Below, in pieces: positions 28,318 through 34,349 of a stretch of 64,000 bases of DNA. Position 1 is the first letter of the stretch; the number at the start of each line of letters is the position of its first letter. The notes under the pieces were generated by a model. That model saw nothing but the letters and a program-made list of their open reading frames with translations. It ran no database searches and was not told the DNA's origin. Source of the stretch: Tildeniella nuda ZEHNDER 1965/U140 (GTDB taxonomy: Bacteria > Cyanobacteriota > Cyanobacteriia > Leptolyngbyales > Leptolyngbyaceae); the NCBI GenBank assembly GCA_019358895.1, contig JAHHIG010000020.1:1-64000 (forward strand), written 5' to 3'. A program made the translations under genes and the position numbers.

Positions 28318-28776
28318 TTAACTGGGCATTGGAGCCAACAGCCATGCACCGATTTGATGCAGCATTCCGAACCAATCTTCCAAGTGCCAGGTGTGTGTAA
28401 TGCGATCGCCGTCAAAGTGATGAAACTCATGCAAGGCGATCGAGATTGGCTTTCCCGTCGGCTGAAGACCAATGATTTCCCCGCGGTGGGTCGCAACCAT
28501 CCGCGCCCGTACACCAACACGGTTTGGTTGTGCAACCACGTCATCAACCATGATCTGCAAGTCCGGAAACGCAGCAAAGAACATCTGCATGAGCGGCTTG
28601 AAACCCTCACGACCAGCACCTTGACCGGGCGCGAGGGGCATATCCTGCCAGTCCGAGGTCACGGCTTCGTTGAGAAGGCTAGGGTTTTTGTCACTGAATG
28701 CCCGATAAAACGTTTCGAGTGACTGTTTTTGCGCCACTGTCAGTGCTGAAGTTTGAATCGTTGTCAATGAATGCAT
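28318..28776 (-). CDS. SnoaL-like ester cyclase / NTF2-fold protein
   Basis: A 152-residue NTF2-fold protein of the SnoaL polyketide-cyclase-like family: FYRAFSDKNPSLLNEAVTSD, then FKPLMQMFFAAFPDLQIMVDD and the His-rich core ALHEFHHFDGDRITHTW. Members act on small hydrophobic molecules, but many are uncharacterised. It is the first gene of a minus-strand run with the Tat aldo/keto reductase and Kelch protein, and is divergent from the LysR gene that probably controls it. Confidence 0.82.
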   Translation of the reverse strand: MHSLTTIQTSALTVAQKQSLETFYRAFSDKNPSLLNEAVTSDWQDMPLAPGQGAGREGFKPLMQMFFAAFPDLQIMVDDVVAQPNRVGVRARMVATHRGEIIGLQPTGKPISIALHEFHHFDGDRITHTWHLEDWFGMLHQIGAWLLAPMPS

Positions 28777-28854
28777 GAAATCCTCAGTTGATGATGAACG
28801 CGAGTGAAGCTATTACAACCATTACACGGTATTTGTGATGTGTCCAATGCATAC

Positions 28855-28891
28855 TTTAGATAGGTTATATATCAAAATTGCTATATAGTGA
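28855..28891. promoter_or_regulatory. AT-rich inverted element in the LysR/SnoaL divergent promoter
   Basis: TATATA-TCAAAATTGC-TATATA (28866-28887) gives two identical hexamers around a 10-bp spacer immediately before the LysR ATG. Each hexamer is self-complementary. It resembles a T-N11-A-type LysR site in layout, which is inference. Confidence 0.35.
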
Positions 28892-28895
28892 AATC

Positions 28896-29816
28896 ATGGC
28901 TCAGCAGTTCCCCAATCTCTCTCGCCTGGACCTGAATCAGCTTCTGGCTCTACAAATCATCCTGGAGGAGAGGCATGTTACTCGTGCGGCTGCCCGATTC
29001 TCTCTAAGTCAACCAGCGATGAGCCGTGTACTCGGTCGGCTGCGCTTGGCACTTGGCGATGACCTGCTCGTCCGTAGCGGCATAGGGTACGAGCGAACGC
29101 CACGCGGCGATCGATTGTTGCAAGAGCTGGAAGTCCTTCTGCCTCGCCTCAACGCGGTGATCGGAAGCAACGATTTTGATCCTTCTACCTCGCAACAGCG
29201 CTTCCGGGTGACCGGCACTGACTACGCGGCTGCCGTTATCATCGGTGGCACTGTGCGGCTCTGCCGCAAATTTGCTCCCGGCGTTCGCTGCGAAGTCGTG
29301 GGCTGGACGCAAGATAGTTACCGTTACGCGGAGATGGGTCGCTGCGATATCGCACTCGGTGTCGGTAGCGTACCAGCCATACCCACAGAATTAAAAATGG
29401 AAGTGCTGTACCAGGAACAATTCGTGTGCCTCATGAGTGCAGACAGCAGTTTCAATGACGAGCGGTTTTCCCTGGTTGAATACCTGCGTCGTCCACATGC
29501 GGTGGTCGCAATAGCGGAGGGGCAGCAAACAATGATCGATCGTCCGCTTGCTGATATTGGGAAGGTGAGAAATGTTGTGCTCCAGTCACCCTACTTCATG
29601 GCAACCGCGCTGAGTATTGTGGATACCGACTTGATCCTCACCGTGCCCACACGTTTGGCACTCGAACTCTCAAAGTTGGCGGACTTCCGGCAGGTGTTAC
29701 CCCCTCAAGAGATTGGTAGCTTCCCTTACACAATGGTCTGGCATCCCCGGCTTGATGGTGATTGCGGGCAGATGTGGTTCCGTGATCAAATCCGAGCGGT
29801 TGTGAAACGATGTTGA
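28896..29816 (+). CDS. LysR-family transcriptional regulator
   Basis: A 306-residue LTTR: N-terminal winged helix (LDLNQLLALQIILEERHVTRAAARF, recognition helix in SQPAMSRVLGRLR) and a two-lobed effector domain from about residue 95. The NodD/PnbR-like shape of the HTH (LNQLLAL, RTPRGDRL) suggests regulation by a small aromatic or similar inducer. The ATG at 28896 is chosen over a TTG at 28878. It probably regulates the divergent SnoaL-AKR-Kelch genes. Confidence 0.92.
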   Translation: MAQQFPNLSRLDLNQLLALQIILEERHVTRAAARFSLSQPAMSRVLGRLRLALGDDLLVRSGIGYERTPRGDRLLQELEVLLPRLNAVIGSNDFDPSTSQQRFRVTGTDYAAAVIIGGTVRLCRKFAPGVRCEVVGWTQDSYRYAEMGRCDIALGVGSVPAIPTELKMEVLYQEQFVCLMSADSSFNDERFSLVEYLRRPHAVVAIAEGQQTMIDRPLADIGKVRNVVLQSPYFMATALSIVDTDLILTVPTRLALELSKLADFRQVLPPQEIGSFPYTMVWHPRLDGDCGQMWFRDQIRAVVKRC

Positions 29817-29859
29817 GAACTAATTTCTCCACTGCGATCGCGACAAGCGCCACATTGGG

Positions 29860-30174
29860 ATGCTGAGCGATCACACCTTCACCATTCTTCTAGCCGGGTG
29901 GCTATCCTACCACCGGAAAGAAGTTGCTTTGAAAGGAAATGCAACCATTTCTGCGGCAGGCAAAAAAGGTTCAGACCAGATCAAGGTGGAAATCAAATCG
30001 TTGAAAGAATGGGCTGAAGTCGAGTCTGAGTCCGATCCGAAGAACATCTTCAAAAATCCAGATGAATTTGTCAAGAAATGGATTGTTACAGGCAACGCTA
30101 AGTTAATCCGACGTAAGAGGGTGTTGCCTCCAGAGCAACCCCAGTCGTCCATCAGCAGGGAAACACGGAGATGA
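29860..30174 (+). CDS. Unrecognised 104-residue ORF, possibly a fragment
   Basis: This lysine- and glutamate-rich protein has no family I recognise. The part from GNATISAAGKKGSDQIKVEI onward looks like real coding sequence, whereas the first 25 residues may not be native. It sits between a LysR gene and an IS200/IS605 relic in a decayed region, so it may be a truncated gene. Confidence 0.35.
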   Translation: MLSDHTFTILLAGWLSYHRKEVALKGNATISAAGKKGSDQIKVEIKSLKEWAEVESESDPKNIFKNPDEFVKKWIVTGNAKLIRRKRVLPPEQPQSSISRETRR

Positions 30175-30178
30175 AGGG

Positions 30179-30292
30179 ATGATTGCGAAATACGTCAAGA
30201 ATCAGGGTAATGAATATCTCAAGCTACACCGAGATGAGCAGCTTACTCTTTTTTGATTCTGATACCCCGTCTGCTTGCAGCGGGGTAGTTCA
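30179..30292 (+). mobile_element. IS200/IS605 relic: TnpA C-terminus plus right-end hairpin
   Basis: A 25-codon frame (30179-30256) encodes MIAKYVKNQGNEYL, then KLHRDEQLTLF. IAKYVKNQ corresponds to the helix holding the catalytic tyrosine of Y1 transposases. It is followed by the imperfect hairpin TACCCCGTCTGC / GCAGCGGGGTA and ends GTAGTTCA, the usual form of an IS605-type right end. The rest of the element is missing. The right end joins directly onto the truncated SMEK gene. Confidence 0.65.
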
Positions 30293-30684
30293 TTCGCCGA
30301 TTCTGAGTAAGAATCCTGTTTCTTTTTCAGAATATAGATAATCAGTCGATGGTATTTTGAGTACTGGTTATACTTAGTAAATTGCTCCAGGGTATGCTTG
30401 ACTTTTTTAAGATCAGGAGTAGCTGTGACTTGAACACAGATTCCCGCTACTTCGTCAGCTAAATCAATACCAGGATATTGATTATTATCCTCGGCGTAAT
30501 TGATATTCTCTAAGCTCCAGCCATACATTTCTTTGAGTAACGGTATCAATATCGTTTCAGCAGCTTTATTGAGATCTGTTTTGCCCATTGAGGTCGCACT
30601 TTCGATCTGAGCGACAAAACGAGCCATCAATTCAATGATTCGATTTCGAGAGTGCTCTAACCTCATTAACAGCCTCAAACTCAA
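30293..30684 (-). pseudogene. SMEK-domain gene, 3' truncated at an IS200/IS605 end
   Basis: Codons for about 130 residues match the SMEK domain: FVAQIESATSMGKTDLNKAA, then LIPLLKEMYGW, YPGIDLADEVAGICVQVTAT and HRLIIYILKKKQDSYSES. SMEK is normally the N-terminal part of large proteins linked to bacterial conflict and defence (often before STAND NTPase or nuclease parts). Here the frame runs into the IS end and stops at 30202 after about 30 unrelated residues, so the effector part is lost. The domain name is from memory of the family and should be confirmed. Confidence 0.65.
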
Positions 30685-31039
30685 AAATCTTCTCGAAGTT
30701 TTTCTCGCCAGTCACAGACAGCAGTATTTTGCTGTTCATGACAAGTATTTTAGCTACTTCAAAGAGCGATCGCCCCTCCCTCCCATTTCTCTCGGCACCG
30801 CAAGCCAAGAGGCAGCCTCATAGAAGGGACGATTGCTCATCTCCTCCACTGACTTTAACTCACCGTTACCCTCGCTCCATTCCCATTCGTCTCCACGCTG
30901 GATGCAGGAATAGGTGCGATCGTCGTTGTTGGCGTAGCGCTCACAGCCTTGCGTGTAGTGCGCTTACGGGGCGTTCCCCCTGCCTATCTTGTAGAGCCAA
31001 AAGGCATCTGCAACAGTCGCCTTTGAGATCCCAACGATC
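30685..31039. other. Decayed region with short membrane-protein-like remnant
   Basis: No intact gene is seen. On the + strand at about 30863-31026 one frame reads through a hydrophobic segment (GAIVVVGVALTALRVVRLRG) to PPAYLVEPKGICNSRL and a stop. It may be debris of a transfer-system membrane gene linked to the VirB10-like tail downstream. Confidence 0.3.
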
Positions 31040-31312
31040 GTGTTGCAGTACCCGAACATCATGTTCAAGTACCTGAATATCGCGTTTAGGTTCCTCAACA
31101 TCGTGTTTGGGTTTCTCAACATCGTGTTCAAGTACTCAGCGATCGTGTTTGAGTACCGAAATATCGTGTTTGGGTTCCTCAACATCGTGTTTGGGTTCCT
31201 CAACATCGTGTTGGAGTACCGAAATATCGTGTTGAGGTTCTTTAACGTCGTGTTTGGGTTCCTAGATCTCGTAGTTGGGTTCCCAAACATTGTGTTTCAG
31301 TTCCTCAACAGG
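31040..31312 (+). repeat. Thirteen tandem 21-bp repeats
   Basis: The unit GTGTTTGGGTTCCTCAACATC occurs 13 times with point changes and no length change. On the + strand it reads as heptads such as VFGFLNI and VFEYRNI. On the minus strand another frame reads VEEPKHD and VLEHDVRVLQHD heptads, which look like a coiled coil but are broken by one TAG and one TGA. Which strand was the original coding strand is unresolved. Confidence 0.85.
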
Positions 31313-31597
31313 CTGAGTGCGTTGGGTCAACCAGGAGCCTTGCTCAACCAGCCGACGGAAGAGTTTAGCAAGGCGATCGACTCAAACCGCTTTTCCAGCA
31401 CCACCATGCGGCGATCGCGCCAACCCAGTCTTTTACCGTCACTGCTTGATGGGTTCTTTACCACCACAGCGCAACGCCTTAATCAACGCTCTGAGCAACA
31501 AACGCAAGACCTGATCAAACGCAGCACGCTTGCGATCGTTCCCGTAGGCACCGAGGTTTCTGTGGTCATTAACAGCTTTTTCCGTGTCAACCGCTAA
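31313..31597 (+). pseudogene. VirB10/TrbI-like C-terminal remnant
   Basis: Downstream of the 21-bp repeats the same frame encodes LPSLLDGFFTTTAQRLNQRS and then TLAIVPVGTEVSVVINSFF. This resembles the last part of VirB10/TrbI, where an Arg-type stretch is followed by the PxGTxVxVxVN beta-strand end. VirB10 links inner and outer membrane in conjugative type IV secretion. Only about 70 residues remain and no T4SS neighbours are present, so this is probably plasmid-derived debris. Confidence 0.45.
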
Positions 31598-31624
31598 TTT
31601 GACTGAACATTGGAGGTTTCTTTA

Positions 31625-31849
31625 ATGAAGCGAATTTTTGTCAGTGCTGTCCTTAGTCTAAATTTGATGAGTCCGGTAGCTCTACCAGTGATGGCAGTAC
31701 CAACCTACCAAGTCATCAGCCGTGATGCGGCGATGCAGAGTGCCGTAGAGGTGCAGGCGGAACCAGGGCGATCAACAGCAGGAGTCCTCCAATCTTTTTG
31801 GCAGACCGAAGCAGGGGCAAAAACCCTGGAAGTTTTGCCAAAACCCTAA
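31625..31849 (+). CDS. Short exported protein, possibly truncated
   Basis: A 74-residue ORF with a good signal peptide (MKRIFVSAVLSLNLMSPVAL, ending PVMA) and GGAGG 11 bp upstream of the ATG at 31625. The mature part has no family I recognise and ends abruptly. Similarly spaced small exported proteins occur next to trb/vir genes on plasmids, so it may belong with the VirB10-like remnant upstream. Confidence 0.5.
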   Translation: MKRIFVSAVLSLNLMSPVALPVMAVPTYQVISRDAAMQSAVEVQAEPGRSTAGVLQSFWQTEAGAKTLEVLPKP

Positions 31850-31987
31850 AACCTTCTCCTGACAATACTTTCATTAAATTGAAGATTGCCAGCATGAGTT
31901 CTCAAGAAAGTTGGAAGAGTACTTTTTAGACAGGTTTGCCCAAAGCTAACCTGGAGAGCTTACAGGAAAAGGATTTTAGCGCTGAGA

Positions 31988-32080
31988 GTCGCAACCGTCT
32001 TCCCAGAGATGGGTGGGCTGAAAGGAGCTAGTTTTTAAGTAAAAGCTTTGGAGGGCTGAAAGAAGCGCTGCGATCTCACC
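31988..32080 (+). CRISPR. Type V-K-like minimal CRISPR: full repeat, short repeat, tRNA-homing spacer
   Basis: The segment 31988-32024 is 37 nt long. It starts GTCGCAACC and ends GGGTGGGCTGAAAG, matching in length, 5' CAAC and 3' GGGTGGG(T/C)TGAAAG the repeats of cyanobacterial Cas12k systems. A second, shortened unit ends GGAGGGCTGAAAG at 32062. It is followed directly by AAGCGCTGCGATCTCACC (32063-32080), which matches GAGCGCTGCGATCGCACC in the neighbouring tRNA-Ala gene at 16 of 18 positions. A shortened repeat with a short spacer against a tRNA gene is the known form of the delocalised homing guide of V-K transposons. No tracrRNA or cas12k was recognised upstream. Confidence 0.75.
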
Positions 32081-32220
32081 ATTAGGCTCAATTCGCTTAA
32101 TCTGACGATTTCAGCCAAAACGACATTAATGTGCGAAACGCTAATAAACTCTCATTTAACGACATTAATGTGCGGATGCAGCAAAAATGCCCTAAAACGA
32201 CATTAATGTGCGAACGTACA
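32081..32220 (-). mobile_element. CRISPR-associated (V-K) Tn7-like transposon end, relic
   Basis: Read inward from 32220 on the minus strand, the end is TGTACGTTCGCACATTAATG, followed by two more copies of the CACATTAATGTCGT core. A TGTAC terminus with several spaced TnsB-type sites is the form of V-K CAST ends. The terminus lies exactly 66 bp from the GTA that precedes the guide match in tRNA-Ala, within the 60-66 bp offset reported for this family. The opposite end, transposition genes and cas12k were not found in the window. Confidence 0.75.
32120..32212 (+). repeat. Three ACGACATTAATGTGCG sites, 38-39 bp apart
   Basis: Identical 16-bp copies occur at 32120-32135, 32159-32174 and 32197-32212. 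The core ACATTAATGT is palindromic. They are proposed TnsB-binding sites of the transposon end. Confidence 0.9.
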
Positions 32221-32234
32221 GCACTTTCAACCTA

Positions 32235-32307
32235 TGGAGAGTAGGGGAATCGAACCCCTCGCCTCTGCGGTGCGATCGCAGCGCTCTACCAACTGAGCTA
32301 ACTCCCC
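32235..32307 (-). tRNA. tRNA-Ala (anticodon CGC)
   Basis: The 73-nt minus-strand sequence folds as a full cloverleaf. The acceptor is GGGGAGT / ACTCTCC with the alanine identity pair G3:U70, and the D arm is GCTC..GAGC. The anticodon stem is CTGCG / CGCAG with loop ATCGCAC, giving anticodon CGC, and the T arm is GGGGTTCGATTCCCC. No CCA is encoded. The HIP1 octamer GCGATCGC spans the anticodon arm and covers the anticodon. The gene is the apparent homing target of the neighbouring CAST relic. Confidence 0.95.
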
Positions 32308-32349
32308 AACAAACGCGAGATTTGCTTCGACATCTTATCATTCCCTGCC

Positions 32350-33066
32350 TCAACCTGCTTTTGGTGCGGCTGTCTGATCGTAGCTTTGCTGTACGCGATC
32401 GAGTTCCAAGTCAGAAAGGTAATCGACCACCCAGTTGGCGCGGCGCTGAAGCATGTGAAACGGGTAGGTGTTAGCAACGCCTACTACAGGAATGTTGGCT
32501 CGTTTGGCGGCTTCGATGCCCGCAAACGTATCTTCGATCGCCAGACATTCTGACGGTTTGAGGTTGAGGTTGCGATCGCTTTGGTTGAGGCGATCGACGG
32601 CAAGCAGGTAGCCATTGGGTTCCGGCTTGCTGGGCAAACGCTGGTCGCCAGAGACAATCACTGGAAACTGGTCGCTCAGTTGCAGACGCTTGAGTACGGA
32701 GTCAATTTCGACTCGGAGTGCACCGCTCACGATCGCCAGTTTGAGCTTTGCCGCTCGGAGCTTGAACAGCAAATCTTGTAAGCCTGGATAGACTGGCAGG
32801 GCTTCCAGTTGGTCTAATTGTTCCTGGTAAAACACTGCTTTGCGGGCAATCAGCTTGCTGACATAGTCATCCGTCACCACTCGCCCTCGGTGGGTTAGTA
32901 GGTCTGTAATACAGGCGCGATCGTTCCGCCCCAAACAAAACTGACGGAATTCTCCTGGCTTCGATCGCAGGTTTTCTTCCAGCAGCAGTTGGTTAATTAG
33001 TTTTTCGTGGAGTGGCTCATCGTTGATGATGATGCCGTTAAAGTCAAAAAGAACCGCCTTAAGCAT
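32350..33066 (-). CDS. HAD-superfamily phosphatase/phosphomutase-like protein
   Basis: A 238-residue HAD hydrolase of the beta-phosphoglucomutase-like group, with a helical cap (about 16-85). Motif I reads FDFNGIIINDE, so the nucleophile Asp is present but the usual second Asp (general acid/base) is Asn. Motif II is IVSGA, motif III Lys is in PSKPEPNGYLLA, and motif IV is CLAIEDTFAGIEAAKRA. The Asn change, if fixed in this cyanobacterial subfamily, suggests altered chemistry. The substrate is unknown. It lies next to the tRNA-Ala gene. Confidence 0.88.
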   Translation of the reverse strand: MLKAVLFDFNGIIINDEPLHEKLINQLLLEENLRSKPGEFRQFCLGRNDRACITDLLTHRGRVVTDDYVSKLIARKAVFYQEQLDQLEALPVYPGLQDLLFKLRAAKLKLAIVSGALRVEIDSVLKRLQLSDQFPVIVSGDQRLPSKPEPNGYLLAVDRLNQSDRNLNLKPSECLAIEDTFAGIEAAKRANIPVVGVANTYPFHMLQRRANWVVDYLSDLELDRVQQSYDQTAAPKAG

Positions 33067-33166
33067 GTGCGTATTGAATGACAGGTGAGAGGTTTGAGTG
33101 ATTAAGTTTTAGTGTTAGACGATCTATTCTCTAACAACCAACAACCAATCACCAACAACTCTCTGC

Positions 33167-34036
33167 TCAGCCCATTGCCCATTGTCGATCGCCCCTCTCA
33201 ACGTCAGTCGCTGACCCAAATTCAACGGTTTGATACGGCAACGGTTTAATGCCACGGGTAATCTGGTGCAGCCACCACCACTCTTGAGTGTGGACTGCCT
33301 CAAACCGCGCTGCGCCCATCCATGCGTCCACATTACCGCCCGCGTACGCCTGAATGTAAGGTTCTTCAAAAATCTGTGTCAGCCATTCTGTTTGGCGCAG
33401 CATTTTTTGGTTGCCGTCCAGAATGGCAACTTCGCCACCCACTGTCAGTAAACGGTAGCTCTCTTGCAAAATCGCTTGAGAGACAGCAGGCGGCGTTTCG
33501 TGGAAGAGTAGCGACGCTGTGACCAAATCGAAGGATGCCTCAGGCAAGCCAGTCTGTTCAGCGTTGCCATGCCGCCACTGAATGTTTAAGCCTGCCTGCT
33601 GTGCTTTGTGCTCGGCGACAACCAGCATATAGGGCGATAGATCTAACCCAATGACTTCTGCATGAGGAAATGCCTGTTTGAGCAACAGCGTCGTAGAACC
33701 CGTGCCACAGCCTAGATCCAGAATCCGACGCGGCTTGGACTGGATGGCATCCAACAAGCCCTGGCGCACCAACGTTTCGCCCGGAGGCAGCGCGTATTGG
33801 GTGATGGGGTCATAGGAAACAGCCGCGCTGACGTTCAGATAACCACCCTCAATGCCGTGGAAGTTCTGGCTACTGTAATAAGCGGGATAGATTAGTCCAG
33901 TGTCGCTGAGTCGATCGCTGGCGGTTTGCCAGTCGATGCTTTCATAAAAGCGCCGTAGCCCTTCCTGATCAATTAAAAACGTTTTGACAACGGGTGCAAG
34001 AAAGCGCTCGAAGATTGTGTCTTTGCGAACTGCCAT
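33167..34036 (-). CDS. Class I SAM-dependent methyltransferase
   Basis: A 289-residue enzyme with the Rossmann-type SAM motifs RILDLGCGTGSTTLLL (I), VIGLDLSPYML (post-I), WRHGNAEQTGLPEASFDLVTA (II) and LLTVGGEVAILDG (III). A conserved-looking N-terminal helical extension of about 100 residues precedes the domain. The substrate is unknown; the family includes methyltransferases of quinones, lipids and small metabolites. It shares the minus strand with the HAD gene, 100 bp apart. Confidence 0.88.
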   Translation of the reverse strand: MAVRKDTIFERFLAPVVKTFLIDQEGLRRFYESIDWQTASDRLSDTGLIYPAYYSSQNFHGIEGGYLNVSAAVSYDPITQYALPPGETLVRQGLLDAIQSKPRRILDLGCGTGSTTLLLKQAFPHAEVIGLDLSPYMLVVAEHKAQQAGLNIQWRHGNAEQTGLPEASFDLVTASLLFHETPPAVSQAILQESYRLLTVGGEVAILDGNQKMLRQTEWLTQIFEEPYIQAYAGGNVDAWMGAARFEAVHTQEWWWLHQITRGIKPLPYQTVEFGSATDVERGDRQWAMG

Positions 34037-34349
34037 AAACGTTGCTCAGCTCTTTTGGATGGTTAAGGTCAATAGAGGCGATCGCCTCACTTACCTAAAG
34101 TTTAATGAGAATTGATGGTTAATGTCGTTTGGAGGATGCCATACCGTTCTTTTTAAGGATAAAAGACGAAGGTGAGAACGGAGTTTGCCAGTGATTTGGA
34201 CATATTTGGTTCCAAAAGCAACACCCTGCCTTGAGGTTGGCTGTTTTGTCGAGACGTTACACGTTATGCTCCTGCGGACAAAAACAACACCTGACGAAAG
34301 ACCATTTCAAGCAGTTCGACGACGAAAACAACCGATCGAGGAATCAATC

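Noticed and set aside
30256-30292. GC hairpin considered as a rho-independent terminator.
   Set aside because: It has no T-run after it and sits directly after a Y1-transposase-like tail, so an IS200/IS605 end fits better.
30964-31290. Minus-strand ORF reading NPNTMLR repeats.
   Set aside because: It is one of several frames left open by a 21-bp repeat; composition and ends do not look like a real protein, and other frames explain the flanks better.
31850-31987. Considered as the tracrRNA and cas12k 3' end of the transposon.
   Set aside because: No frame resembles Cas12k and no anti-repeat complementary to the repeat 5' half was recognised by eye; a computed search is needed.
32208-32474. 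ORF across the tRNA-Ala region.
   Set aside because: It overlaps a complete tRNA gene and the HAD gene on the other strand.
34110-34130. TTAATGTCGTTTGG resembles the inner part of the CAST end sites and was considered as the second transposon end.
   Set aside because: It is a single imperfect site, lacks a TGT terminus, and lies on the wrong side of the tRNA gene for the element direction.
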